Assembly: GCA_945865665.1 (NCBI GenBank)
Contig: CAMBEE010000001.1
Coordinates: forward strand, 1 to 64,000
DNA: 64,000 nt
Reading direction: 5' to 3'
DNA from: an uncultured Clostridium sp.
GTDB taxonomy: Bacteria > Bacillota > Clostridia > TANB77 > CAG-508
The notes beneath the pieces are model-generated. The model was not told the DNA's origin. It did not search any database and saw only the letters and a list, made by a program, of their open reading frames with translations. The translations under genes and the position numbers were made by a program. The first letter of the stretch is position 1; each line of letters opens with the position of its first letter. Positions 17,323 to 26,054 of this stretch are shown here, one piece after another.

Positions 17323-17413
17323 AAAAAGCTCACATCTGTAACTTTGGCGAGTTGGGTGTGAGTTTTTTACAACTAATTTCGGCAAAACCACGTTTGTGGA
17401 TTTGTCATTTTCT
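17321..17413 (-). ncRNA. Predicted antisense RNA (type I antitoxin candidate)
   Basis: A minus-strand promoter (17420-17449) should start an RNA near 17413. The shared hairpin followed by Ts would end it near 17321, giving about 90 bases. It is complementary to the 3' trailer and terminator of the toxin-like message and includes the GTGGTTTTGCC box. Overlapping 3' ends are typical of txpA/RatA- and bsrG/SR4-type systems. Confidence 0.6.
17328..17368. terminator. Bidirectional terminator shared by toxin mRNA and antisense RNA
   Basis: AGCTCACATC (17328-17337) pairs with GGTGTGAGTT (about 17354-17363), with Ts after it on the plus strand and a seven-A run before it (Ts on the minus strand). 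Confidence 0.8.
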
Positions 17414-17419
17414 ATATTT

Positions 17420-17449
17420 ATTATAATCTATGTATAGGCAAAAAGTCAA
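17420..17449 (-). promoter_or_regulatory. Antisense promoter
   Basis: On the minus strand TTGACT (plus 17444-17449), an 18-base spacer and TATAAT (plus 17420-17425). No reading frame with a ribosome site follows it. Confidence 0.65.
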
Positions 17450-17495
17450 GATAATTTGATGTGAATTATAATAATAAAAGAAAAGGAAAATTAAA

Positions 17496-17651
17496 ATGGA
17501 AAAAGAAAACTTTAAAAAGTTTGTAATATCATTATATAAACCAGTAAAATTTTTAACAATAACAATGATATTAAGTATGGTTATAGCACAAATATTAGAT
17601 TTAGTAAAACAATTAGCACACATCTCCTTTTATTTTCAAAGAACCACTTGA
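17496..17651 (+). CDS. Small membrane protein, 51 aa
   Basis: ATG 17496 follows AAAAGGAAAA, a modest ribosome site, and the frame stops at 17649-17651. A hydrophobic stretch lies at about residues 18-40 (VKFLTITMILSMVIAQILDL). The coding end runs into a hairpin (AAAGAAC...GTTCTTT) with a T run at 17665-17671, which is its terminator. It lies directly next to the type I-like module and may be a second small membrane peptide of the same locus. No family is recognised. Confidence 0.45.
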   Translation: MEKENFKKFVISLYKPVKFLTITMILSMVIAQILDLVKQLAHISFYFQRTT

Positions 17652-17730
17652 AATATAGTAGTTCTTTTTTGTATAATCATAACAAAAAATTACAAATTTT
17701 TGTAGTAACATTCTATTAAAGGAGAAATAC

Positions 17731-18567
17731 ATGGAAAAAACCAAAAAAGTCATTATATTAGATTTAGATGAAACTTTAGAACATGGAATATATCAAAGTA
17801 GATATGATGTAGGCAATCAAATGACAATGGTATTAAGACCCAATCTAGATATATTACTTAAAAAATTATATGAAGTAAAAAAACAGGATATTGATATTAT
17901 ACTATGCACAACAGCAAGAAATGATTGGATAGATCGATTTTTTAAATTAGCACCAGAATTTAAAAATGTATTTGATAAAATATACTCTCGTGATAATGAA
18001 GGCGAATGGAAATATTATAATAAGGATATATACCCACTTGAAAATAAGGCTCAAAATGAAAATATTAATTTAGAAACTATGAAACCTATAACTACTTTTG
18101 GATATGATTCTATATTATTTGTAGATGACAACAAAATAGAAGAATTAAGATTGAAGATGTTATTTGAAATGTCAAAAGGAAAACTGCAAAAAGATGTAAC
18201 ATTTTTTACAGGATTTGGCTTTTACGGTGGTGTTATTGAATGGGATAAAATGCTAATGTATAAAAAGATATCAAATAAAGATTTAAAATTTTCTAAAAAA
18301 TTAAATGAATATTTAGAAGCCGAAAGAAGTAATCCAGGTTGTAATATGATTTGTTCAGTAATAGATAAATTTATCAAAAAAGATTTAATATACGGTTTGA
18401 ATATTGTAGATGATGAATATTCAAAAGAATATGATGTTTTTAATAATAGATTAATAGCCTTAAAATTAGAATTAGAAGAATTAAGTAATAAGTTTGAAGA
18501 AAAAGATTTCAAATATACTACTGAGGAATTAAAAAAATACATATGTAAGGATAGAAAATACCTTTAA
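17731..18567 (+). CDS. HAD phosphatase, NLI-interacting-factor/FCP1-like
   Basis: The 278-aa protein begins KKVIILDLDETLEHG. The DxDxT motif supplies the nucleophile Asp and the acid-base Asp. Motif II is in IILCTTARNDWID and motif III/IV in SILFVDDNKIEE. The arrangement is that of the NIF/FCP1 branch, which dephosphorylates proteins in eukaryotes. In bacteria the substrate is unknown. The last 90 or so residues are helical and family-specific. AAAGGAGA is the ribosome site. Confidence 0.8.
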   Translation: MEKTKKVIILDLDETLEHGIYQSRYDVGNQMTMVLRPNLDILLKKLYEVKKQDIDIILCTTARNDWIDRFFKLAPEFKNVFDKIYSRDNEGEWKYYNKDIYPLENKAQNENINLETMKPITTFGYDSILFVDDNKIEELRLKMLFEMSKGKLQKDVTFFTGFGFYGGVIEWDKMLMYKKISNKDLKFSKKLNEYLEAERSNPGCNMICSVIDKFIKKDLIYGLNIVDDEYSKEYDVFNNRLIALKLELEELSNKFEEKDFKYTTEELKKYICKDRKYL

Positions 18568-18606
18568 TAATATATAAAGAAATTATTAGGAGGAAATTAT
18601 ATAAAA

Positions 18607-19248
18607 ATGAAAGAAAAAATAAAAGAAATTACAAAGAAAAACTTTAAATGGCTTGTGTTATTTATTACATTAATCGGATTTTTAGCATTAGCAGAAGATG
18701 TATTCAATAAAGAAATAATGAATGGAGATATAATTGGATACAAAATAATATCAACATTTTTAATATCAGATTTTGCAACACCAATAGCCAAATTTATCAC
18801 AAACTTTGGCGGTGCGATATTTTTAATTACATTAACAGTAATATTAGTTATATTAATAAAAAATAAAAAAATAGGGCTATCTATATTTTCAAATTTGATA
18901 ATAATTACGGTATTAAATCAACTATTAAAAAGAATATTACAAAGACCACGTCCTACAGAATTTAGAATAATCGAAGAAACAGGCTATAGTTTTCCATCAG
19001 GTCATTCTATGGTAAGTATGGCGTTTTATGGATATCTAATATATTTAATTTATAAATATGTAGAAAATAAATATGTTAAATGGATTTCGATTGTACTTTT
19101 GAGTATTTTGATTTGTTCTATTGGTGTAAGTAGGATTTATTTAGGTGTTCATTATACAAGTGATGTTTTAGGCGGATTTTTAGTATCAATTTCTTATTTG
19201 ATTTTATTTATAAGTACAGTCAATAAATTTTTTATTGAAAAAGATTAA
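18607..19248 (+). CDS. PAP2-family membrane phosphatase
   Basis: This is a 213-aa integral membrane protein with the three phosphatase motifs: KRILQRPRP (KX6RP type), YSFPSGHSM (PSGH) and SRIYLGVHYTSDVLGG (SRX5HX3D). It probably dephosphorylates undecaprenyl diphosphate, phosphatidylglycerol phosphate or phosphatidic acid on the outer face of the membrane, and the sequence does not decide which. About six membrane helices are seen. The ribosome site is AGGAGG at 18590-18595, and a terminator follows at 19289. Confidence 0.92.
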   Translation: MKEKIKEITKKNFKWLVLFITLIGFLALAEDVFNKEIMNGDIIGYKIISTFLISDFATPIAKFITNFGGAIFLITLTVILVILIKNKKIGLSIFSNLIIITVLNQLLKRILQRPRPTEFRIIEETGYSFPSGHSMVSMAFYGYLIYLIYKYVENKYVKWISIVLLSILICSIGVSRIYLGVHYTSDVLGGFLVSISYLILFISTVNKFFIEKD

Positions 19249-19288
19249 GATAATAACAAATAAAAACAGGAACTAAAGACAACAAATT

Positions 19289-19316
19289 TAGAAAGCAAAA
19301 CGCTTTCTTTTTTTAA
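19289..19316 (+). terminator. Terminator of the PAP2 gene
   Basis: AGAAAGC, AAAAC loop, GCTTTCT, then a T run. Confidence 0.85.
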
Positions 19317-19378
19317 TTTTTTATGATAAAATGTGAAAACAATAATGTATAATTTAAAATAAAAAGAAGGTAATAAAA

Positions 19379-19888
19379 ATGAAATTAAATATAGTAATGG
19401 TAGAACCAGAAATACCACAAAATACTGGGAATATAGCAAGAACATGTGCAATAACAGGAGCCAAACTACACTTAGTGCACCCACTAGGATTCAAAATAGA
19501 CGAAAAATCAGTAAAAAGAGCAGGGCTAGACTATTGGGACAAGTTAGACATAGAAGAACATAAATCATTAGAAGATTTTTTAAATAAATACAAACCAGAA
19601 GAAAACAATATGTTTTTTGCAACAACAAAAGGAACTACAAAATATACAGACATAGACTATTCAACAATGGACGAAGTATTTGTATTATATGGAAAAGAAA
19701 CAAAAGGGTTACCAGAACCTTTACTAGAAAAATATTTAGACGAAAAAACAATACGAATACCAATGTTGCCAACTTTAAGATCATTGAATTTGTCAAATTC
19801 TGTTGCAATTATTACATATGAAATTTTAAGACAACATAATTTTGAAGATTTACAAGAAACAAGTACATATTTTAGTGATAAAATATAA
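19379..19888 (+). CDS. trmL: tRNA (cytidine/uridine-34 2'-O)-methyltransferase
   Basis: The 169-aa protein is a SPOUT-class enzyme. Motifs are EPEIPQNTGNIARTCAITGA at the start, FVLYGKETKGLP (knot region) and IRIPMLPTLRSLNLSNSVAI (SAM-binding knot). TrmL methylates the wobble base of tRNA-Leu isoacceptors. The length fits, with a short extra tail. It is a single-gene unit after the PAP2 terminator. Confidence 0.9.
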   Translation: MKLNIVMVEPEIPQNTGNIARTCAITGAKLHLVHPLGFKIDEKSVKRAGLDYWDKLDIEEHKSLEDFLNKYKPEENNMFFATTKGTTKYTDIDYSTMDEVFVLYGKETKGLPEPLLEKYLDEKTIRIPMLPTLRSLNLSNSVAIITYEILRQHNFEDLQETSTYFSDKI

Positions 19889-19965
19889 AACAAAAGAAAA
19901 ATATAGAATTTGTGTAAAAGACATTTTCTTAAGTAGAATGAAAATTTTAGCAATGGGAGCAAATT

Positions 19966-20217
19966 ATGGAAAAAATATACAAAGAACCAAACAAATCAGA
20001 AACAGAAACAACAATTAATGTATTATATAGTGAAAATATGCTATCAATATATACAAACAAAGTAAATTTGCAAAAACAGCTCAACAAATTATTAGGAGCT
20101 CCTACTAAAGAAGATAAAATTAAAAGAAGTATTGCAGGAAGCAAATGGAATATTTCATTAGATGATAAAACAAAAATACAAAAAATAATTCTAAAAGCCA
20201 ATATATATGAATTGTAA
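19966..20217 (+). CDS. Hypothetical protein, 83 aa
   Basis: The start follows GGGAGC. The sequence is soluble, with a beta-rich first half (TTINVLYSENMLSIYTNKVN) and a basic second half (KEDKIKRSIAGSKWNISLDD) that could bind nucleic acid. No family is named. It lies alone between trmL and a HAD phosphatase, in the same style of codon use, so it looks like a native gene. Confidence 0.65.
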   Translation: MEKIYKEPNKSETETTINVLYSENMLSIYTNKVNLQKQLNKLLGAPTKEDKIKRSIAGSKWNISLDDKTKIQKIILKANIYEL

Positions 20218-20345
20218 TCTAAAAATCAAATTTATAATATAGACAATAAATGGCAAAAAGTAAAGACAAATAAAATCGTAGAATAATTATAAGATAAAAT
20301 GGAAAAATAAAATTATAAAAATCAGAAAAAAGGAAGAAGATTACA

Positions 20346-21134
20346 ATGGACAAAAAATTGATTGCATTAGATTTAGATGGAACACTATTAAACAGTGACG
20401 GAATAGTAAGCAATGCAACAAAATCATATTTACAAAAATTAAAAGAAAAAGGATATATAATAACAATAGCAACAGGAAGAATTTTAAACAGAGCGCTTGT
20501 TGGAACAGATGGAGCAGAGTTTACAAATTATATTGTTAGTGACGCAGGAGCAGCCGTTTTTAAAAATAATGAAATAAACAAAGCATGGGAAGAAGTATAT
20601 GCACATGGATTATCAAAAGATATTGCTAAAAATATTGCTTCGTATTATGATAAAGACAAATTTATGACTATAAATATATGTGATAGAAATAAGATACACC
20701 ATTATGACCAAACAGTTAATATAACTGAATTTTTAGAGAATATAAACGAAATAATACATGTATCAGTATCATTTATTAATAATGAATTTGTAGAAGAATA
20801 TTTAAAAATATTTACAAAAAAATTTCCAATGTTAAAAGTAGAAATTATGCAAGATAGTTTTGGTGAAGTTAAATGGCTAGAAATTGCACAAAAAGATGTT
20901 GAAAAATACAAAGGAATAACAGAAATTGCCAAATTAGAAGGAATTTCAAATGAAAATATTATTGCATTTGGTGATGGCTTAAATGATGTTGATATGCTTA
21001 AAAAGTGTGGTGTTGGTGTTGCTATGAAAAATGCTTTGCCAGAAGTTAAAGAACAAGCCGATTATATTACTTCTAGAACAAATAATGAAAATGGAGTTGT
21101 AGAATTTTTAAAAGAATATTTAGTTGAGATATAA
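20346..21134 (+). CDS. Cof-type HAD hydrolase
   Basis: The 262-aa protein begins LIALDLDGTLLNSDG (motif I), has a cap domain of the Cof/type IIB kind in the middle and ends with IIAFGDGLNDVDMLKKCG (motif IV) followed by VAMKNALPEVKEQADYITS. This class removes phosphate from sugar phosphates, FMN or PLP. The exact substrate cannot be read. One small change is notable: the segment after motif II (TGRILNRA) is shorter than usual. Confidence 0.92.
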   Translation: MDKKLIALDLDGTLLNSDGIVSNATKSYLQKLKEKGYIITIATGRILNRALVGTDGAEFTNYIVSDAGAAVFKNNEINKAWEEVYAHGLSKDIAKNIASYYDKDKFMTINICDRNKIHHYDQTVNITEFLENINEIIHVSVSFINNEFVEEYLKIFTKKFPMLKVEIMQDSFGEVKWLEIAQKDVEKYKGITEIAKLEGISNENIIAFGDGLNDVDMLKKCGVGVAMKNALPEVKEQADYITSRTNNENGVVEFLKEYLVEI

Positions 21135-21172
21135 TTTTATTATATAATATAAAAAAGAAAGGGAAAATAAAA

Positions 21173-22291
21173 ATGAAAGATATAAGAATAGAAAAATTAG
21201 CACACAATTTATTAACATACTCAATAGACTTAAAAGAAAACGACAACATACTAATAGAGGTATTAGGAGAAGACGGGATACCATTAGCAAAAGAACTTAT
21301 TAGACAAGCAGAACAAATGAAAGCAAAGCCATATTTTAATATAGTAAATTACGAACTATTAAGGATAATGTTAGAAAACGCAACAGAAGAACAAATCAAA
21401 CTATATGGAAAACACGATGAAACAAGAATGAAAGACATGGACGCATATATAGGAATAAGAGCAACATCAAATACATCAGAACTATCTAAAATAGACAGCA
21501 AAATAATGAATATGTACAACAAATATTACACAGTACCTGTACACTTTGAAGAAAGAGTAAAAAGGACAAAGTGGTGTATATTAAGATATCCAAATAATTC
21601 GATGGCACAAATGAGCAAAATGACATTAGAAGAATTTGAAGATTTTTATTTCAATGTATGTAATTTAGACTATTCAAAAATGTCAAAAGCAATGGATAAT
21701 TTAAAAGATTTAATGAATAAAACAGATAAAGTACATATTGTAGGACCTGGTACAGATTTAACATTTAGCATAAAAGGAATACCAGCAGAAAAATACATGG
21801 GAACATTCAATATTCCAGACGGAGAGGTAGCATCCGCTCCTGTAAAAGAAAGTGTAAATGGATTTATCACATACAATACTGAAACAACATATAATGGATA
21901 TACATTCAATAATATAAGATTTGAATTTAAAAATGGAAAAATAGTAAAAGCAACAGCAAATAATACAGAAATGATAAATAAAATATTAGACACTGATGAT
22001 GGTGCACGTTATATTGGTGAATTTGCATTTGGGCTAAATCCATATGTAGAAAGGCCAATTGGAGACACACTATTTGACGAAAAAATAAAAGGAAGTTTTC
22101 ACTTTACACCAGGAGATGCACTAGAAGAAAGTGACAATGGAAATAGATCAAGTATTCATTGGGATATAGTAAATATTCAAAGAAAAGAATATGGCGGAGG
22201 GGAAATATATTTTGATGATGTCCTAATCAGAAAAGATGGAATATTTGTATTACCAGAATTGCAAGCACTAAATCCAGAAAATCTAATATAA
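21173..22291 (+). CDS. M29-family aminopeptidase
   Basis: The 372-aa protein is a thermophilic-aminopeptidase-type metallopeptidase (AmpS/AmpT/PepS). Recognisable parts are VHIVGPGTDLTFSIKG, NIPDGEVASAPV (with the metal-binding Glu), the FEFKNGKIV strand and a C-terminal HFTPGDALEESDNGNRSSIHWD holding His and Asp ligands. It releases N-terminal residues from peptides in the cytoplasm. The ribosome site is AAAGGGAA. The following RusA gene starts 17 bases later, so the two may be cotranscribed. Confidence 0.9.
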   Translation: MKDIRIEKLAHNLLTYSIDLKENDNILIEVLGEDGIPLAKELIRQAEQMKAKPYFNIVNYELLRIMLENATEEQIKLYGKHDETRMKDMDAYIGIRATSNTSELSKIDSKIMNMYNKYYTVPVHFEERVKRTKWCILRYPNNSMAQMSKMTLEEFEDFYFNVCNLDYSKMSKAMDNLKDLMNKTDKVHIVGPGTDLTFSIKGIPAEKYMGTFNIPDGEVASAPVKESVNGFITYNTETTYNGYTFNNIRFEFKNGKIVKATANNTEMINKILDTDDGARYIGEFAFGLNPYVERPIGDTLFDEKIKGSFHFTPGDALEESDNGNRSSIHWDIVNIQRKEYGGGEIYFDDVLIRKDGIFVLPELQALNPENLI

Positions 22292-22307
22292 AACGAGGAG
22301 AAAACAA

Positions 22308-22718
22308 ATGATATACGAATTTGAAGTACCAGGGAAAATAATAGGAAAAGGAAGACCAAGGCTAAACTCATATACAGGAGTAGTTTATACACCAACAAGA
22401 ACAAAAGACTATGAATCATTAGTAGAACAATATTTTTTACTAAAATATCCACGATTTAAGGTTTTAGAAGGAAGAATAAAAGTAAGTATAATAGCATATT
22501 TTTCAATACCAAAAACAACAAAAAAAGCAGACATAAACGAAATGTTAGAAAACAATATAAGTCCAACTAAAAAACCTGATATAGATAACATTGTAAAATC
22601 AATTTTAGACAGCATGAATAAATTTGCTTTTAAAGATGATAATCAAATTACAAAATTAGAAGTGGAAAAGAAATATTCTATAGAAGATAAAGTATATGTA
22701 AAAATAGAAGAATACTAA
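22308..22718 (+). CDS. RusA-family Holliday junction resolvase
   Basis: The 136-aa protein has the RusA pattern: an early GRPRLN with conserved basic residues, then KKPDIDNIVKSILDSMN with the metal-binding aspartates, and KDDNQI with another. These homodimeric nucleases cut four-way DNA junctions. Usually they are carried by phages, but many Clostridia have a chromosomal copy such as this, next to housekeeping genes. GAGGAGA precedes the ATG. Confidence 0.9.
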   Translation: MIYEFEVPGKIIGKGRPRLNSYTGVVYTPTRTKDYESLVEQYFLLKYPRFKVLEGRIKVSIIAYFSIPKTTKKADINEMLENNISPTKKPDIDNIVKSILDSMNKFAFKDDNQITKLEVEKKYSIEDKVYVKIEEY

Positions 22719-22815
22719 CATCGCCAATTGTCAAAGCTGGAGAACCAAATCAACAACGTCCCCAATGGTTCAACAACCTAGCAAATATCTCATATAATAT
22801 CAATAGGTGATGTTG

Positions 22816-23331
22816 ATGAAAAATATTATAAAAAATCTATATGAAGACGCAAAAAACATAAAAGAAAAAGATCCAGCTTGTAGAAATATATTGGAAGCAA
22901 TAATATTGTATCCAGGTTTTCATGCCATTTTTTTCCATAGAATAGCACATTTTTTATATAACAAAAGGCTATATTTTTTAGCAAGGTTAACATCTCAAAT
23001 TGCAAGACACATCACAGGAATAGAAATACATCCAGGTGCAAAAATTGGAAGAAGGCTTTTAATTGATCACGGAATGGGGGTCGTAATTGGAGAAACGGTA
23101 ACAATAGGAAATGACTGCACAATATATCATAATACTACACTTGGAGGAACCGGAAAGGATAAATATAAAAGACACCCAGATATAGGAAATAATGTAATGG
23201 TAGGTTCTGGAGCAAAAGTTTTGGGCCCAATAAAAATTGGAAATAATGTAAAAATTGGTGCAAATAGCGTAGTATTAAAAAATGTACCAGATAATGTAAC
23301 CGTTGTTCGGCGTTCCGCGGTTTTGTTGTAA
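22816..23331 (+). CDS. cysE: Serine O-acetyltransferase with an altered C-terminus
   Basis: The enzyme acetylates L-serine with acetyl-CoA, the first step of cysteine synthesis. ATG 22816 has AGGTGA six bases upstream and is chosen over the GTG/ATG at 22807-22812. The 171-aa protein has the short helical start, then left-handed beta-helix hexapeptides ([30 protein letters not shown]) and the family loop [20 protein letters not shown]. The tail normally reads TVVG-P-...; here it reads [10 protein letters not shown]. The bases of GVP can be seen shifted by one position (GGC GTT CCG after an extra C). The tail binds cysteine and CysK in other species, so feedback or complex formation may be changed. 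Confidence 0.88.
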   Translation: MKNIIKNLYEDAKNIKEKDPACRNILEAIILYPGFHAIFFHRIAHFLYNKRLYFLARLTSQIARHITGIEIHPGAKIGRRLLIDHGMGVVIGETVTIGNDCTIYHNTTLGGTGKDKYKRHPDIGNNVMVGSGAKVLGPIKIGNNVKIGANSVVLKNVPDNVTVVRRSAVLL

Positions 23332-23365
23332 AAAAAAATAAAAGCTGATATTAATATTATAGGAG

Positions 23366-23404
23366 AAACTATCAATATACTCAAAATATATTGATAGTTT
23401 TTTT
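23366..23404 (+). terminator. Terminator of cysE
   Basis: A perfect 14-bp stem (23366-23379 with 23387-23400) around a 7-base loop, followed by Ts. Confidence 0.9.
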
Positions 23405-23525
23405 GTGCTTAAAACTGACCGTTCAGAATAATGGAGAAAAAACAAAAAATGATATAAAATTTGAAAAAAGAAAAATAAAAAAATCTTAAGGCAAATCAAT
23501 ATTGTAAAAAGGAATTATACAAAAA

Positions 23526-24044
23526 ATGAGAATAAAAAAATTTAAAACCATAAGTTCAACACACACATATTTAAAAGAAAACAATAGCAAATACACAGAA
23601 AACACAGCAATTTTAGCAGAAGAACAAACAGGAGGAATAGGAACAAAAGGAAGGAATTGGCACACTGGGTCAAATAAAAACATAGCAATGAGTATACTAT
23701 TTAGACCACAAAAAAGTGTAAAAAACTTAGAAGGACTAACAATAGAAATAGCAAAAAGAATCCAGAAAATAATGGAACAAAAATACAATATAAAATTAAC
23801 AATAAAAGAGCCAAATGACCTAATGCTAAATGGAAAGAAAATATGTGGAATATTAACTGAAAGCAACACAATAGGAAATAAAATCAACTATGTAATAATA
23901 AGTATAGGCTTTAATGTAAATGAAGCCAAATTTCCAAATGAACTAGAAAACATAGCAACATCATTATATAAAGAAAATGGAAAAGAATTCAATAAACAAA
24001 GAATTATAGAAGATTTTATTCAAACATTGGAGGATATAATTTAA
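23526..24044 (+). CDS. birA: Biotin-protein ligase, catalytic domain only
   Basis: The 172-aa protein has the ligase core: IGTKGRNWHTGSNKNIAMSI (the GRGRxGRxW biotinyl-AMP loop), then KEPNDLMLNGKKICGILTE (KWPNDL-type motif, Glu for Trp) and VIISIGFNVN. There is neither the N-terminal DNA-binding domain of repressor-type BirA nor the small C-terminal beta domain, which makes it unusually short. It stands 50 bases before fabH and its only likely substrate, AccB, is encoded in the same cluster. This supports a role in acetyl-CoA carboxylase maturation. Confidence 0.88.
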   Translation: MRIKKFKTISSTHTYLKENNSKYTENTAILAEEQTGGIGTKGRNWHTGSNKNIAMSILFRPQKSVKNLEGLTIEIAKRIQKIMEQKYNIKLTIKEPNDLMLNGKKICGILTESNTIGNKINYVIISIGFNVNEAKFPNELENIATSLYKENGKEFNKQRIIEDFIQTLEDII

Positions 24045-24094
24045 AAAAAAATTAGAGCCCAAAATAAAATTAAAAAATATAATTAGAGGTGAAA

Positions 24095-25027
24095 ATGAAA
24101 AATATAGAAATTATAGCAACAGGAAAGTATTTACCAACAACTAAGATAGATAACACATATTTAGCAAAACAATTAAATATAACAGAAGATTTCATATACA
24201 AAAGAACAGGAATACAAACAAGACACTATTCAAAAGACGAAAACATAGAAAAATTAGCAATAAAATGTATAGAAAATTTAATAGAAAAAAACTCACAAAT
24301 AAATCCACAAAATATTGATATGATTATAGTGGCAACAACATCAACAAATATGCTAATGCCGGGGATATCGTATAAAATACAAGAGTATTTTAATATTGAA
24401 AATTGTATGTGTATAGATGTCTTAGCAGGATGTGCAGGATTTGTAAATGCATTAGATATAGCACAATGTTATATTGAAACAGACAAAGCAAAAATGCCAT
24501 TAGTAGTTGGAGTAGATTTATTATCAAAATGTATAGATCAAAAGGATGTATCAACATCAATTTTATTATCAGATGGTGCAGGAGCGGTTATATTGCAAGA
24601 AACAAAAGAAAAAAGGGTTTATAGCAGCAATATAAAAAGTCACGGCCAAAATGGTAAAATACTTACATATAACGCAAACGAAAAGTTACAAATGGATGGC
24701 AAAGAAGTTTATAAATATGCAGTTACAGAGACAGTAAAAAACGTAAAGGAATTGCTTAAAAAAAGCCAAATAGATATTGATGATATTAAATATATAATAC
24801 CACATCAATCAAATTTGAAAATAATGAAATCAATTGCAAATAAATTGAAAATTGACAGCAAAAAAGTATATACAAATATAGAAAATGTAGGAAATACATT
24901 TTGCGCAAGTATACCAATAGCATTAGACGAAATGTTTGAAAAACATTTGCTAAAAAAAGGAGATAAAGTTATTCTTTTAGGCTATGGTGGAGGCTTGAAT
25001 ACAGGAAGTATTTTAATGGAGGTTTAG
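24095..25027 (+). CDS. fabH: 3-oxoacyl-ACP synthase III
   Basis: FabH condenses acetyl-CoA (or a branched primer) with malonyl-ACP to start a fatty acid. ATG 24095 follows AGAGGTG, so the upstream GTG 24089 is not needed (310 aa). The catalytic Cys is in DVLAGCAGFVNA (Cys113). The His is in IIPHQSNLKIM and the Asn in NVGNTFCASIP, where the family usually has NTSAAS. It is the first synthesis gene of the cluster, with fabD one base after its stop. Confidence 0.95.
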   Translation: MKNIEIIATGKYLPTTKIDNTYLAKQLNITEDFIYKRTGIQTRHYSKDENIEKLAIKCIENLIEKNSQINPQNIDMIIVATTSTNMLMPGISYKIQEYFNIENCMCIDVLAGCAGFVNALDIAQCYIETDKAKMPLVVGVDLLSKCIDQKDVSTSILLSDGAGAVILQETKEKRVYSSNIKSHGQNGKILTYNANEKLQMDGKEVYKYAVTETVKNVKELLKKSQIDIDDIKYIIPHQSNLKIMKSIANKLKIDSKKVYTNIENVGNTFCASIPIALDEMFEKHLLKKGDKVILLGYGGGLNTGSILMEV

Positions 25028-25028
25028 G

Positions 25029-26054
25029 ATGAAATTAGCATTTTTATTTCCCGGCCAAGGAAGTCAAAAGGTAGGAATGGGAAAAGATTTATATGATAAA
25101 TATGAAGAAGTAAGAGAAGTATTTAAAAAAGCGTCTGAAATCACAGAAATAGATGTTGCAAAATTATGCTTTGAAGGTACAAGAAAAAAATATAATGGAA
25201 CGGAATATTGTAAAGAAGAAAACACTACTAACAAAGAAAATATGCAAGATGATTTAAATAAAACAGAAAATACTCAAATTGCAATTGCTACAATGAGTTT
25301 AGCAATATTATCAATTCTAGAAAAGAATGGAATACATGCAGACATATCAGTCGGATTAAGTTTAGGAGAATATCCTGCATTAATATATAGTGGAAAACTA
25401 AAATTTGAAGATGGAATAATACTGTTAAAACAAAGAGGATATTTGATGCAACATAAATTACCAGAAGGCGAATACTCAATGCTTGCAATAATAGGATTAG
25501 ATTCAAAAAAAATAGAAGAAATATGCAAGGACTTGCAAGATAAAGGGATGTTTATAGTTCCTGCAAATTACAATTATTCAAATCAAACTGTAGTTTCTGG
25601 AAGTAAAGATGCAATTGAATTAGCAGGAAATTTATTTAAGGAAAATGGAGCAAAAAAAGTTGTTACATTAAAAACAAGTGGCCCATTTCATACAAAAGCA
25701 TTAGAAGATGCAAAAAGTGAATATATACAAGATTTAGAAAAAGTTCATTTTCAAAAATGCACAACAAATGTTATAAAAAATATTGACGGAACTTTTTATA
25801 AAGACACAGATAACATGGTAGAGATACTATCAAAGCATATTGTTAGCCCAGTTAGATTTGATAAAGCAATCAAATTAATGAAAGATGAAAATGTAAATAC
25901 ATTTGTAGAAATTGGACCAGGAAAAGCATTAACAGGTTTTATTAGAAAAGAACTAAGTGATGTAAATACAATAAATATATATGATGTAGAAACTTTAGAA
26001 AAAGCAATACAAGAATTAATTCCAAACATAGGAGGAAGAGAAAATGGAAGATAA
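25029..26054 (+). CDS. fabD: Malonyl-CoA:ACP transacylase
   Basis: The enzyme moves malonyl groups from CoA to acyl carrier protein. The 341-aa protein is about 30 residues longer than usual because of an Asn/Lys-rich insert (around residues 53-80, KYNGTEYCKEENTTNKENMQ) ahead of NTQIAIATMS. The nucleophile is Ser111 in VGLSLGEYPAL, with Leu where many species have His. The catalytic His is in TSGPFHTKALE. It starts one base after fabH and its end overlaps fabG by 11 bases, which points to translational coupling. Confidence 0.95.
   Translation: MKLAFLFPGQGSQKVGMGKDLYDKYEEVREVFKKASEITEIDVAKLCFEGTRKKYNGTEYCKEENTTNKENMQDDLNKTENTQIAIATMSLAILSILEKNGIHADISVGLSLGEYPALIYSGKLKFEDGIILLKQRGYLMQHKLPEGEYSMLAIIGLDSKKIEEICKDLQDKGMFIVPANYNYSNQTVVSGSKDAIELAGNLFKENGAKKVVTLKTSGPFHTKALEDAKSEYIQDLEKVHFQKCTTNVIKNIDGTFYKDTDNMVEILSKHIVSPVRFDKAIKLMKDENVNTFVEIGPGKALTGFIRKELSDVNTINIYDVETLEKAIQELIPNIGGRENGR

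Noticed and set aside
17052..17333. 93-codon minus-strand frame over the toxin-like gene
   Set aside because: No ribosome site, and its sequence is the reverse image of the small membrane peptide and its leader.
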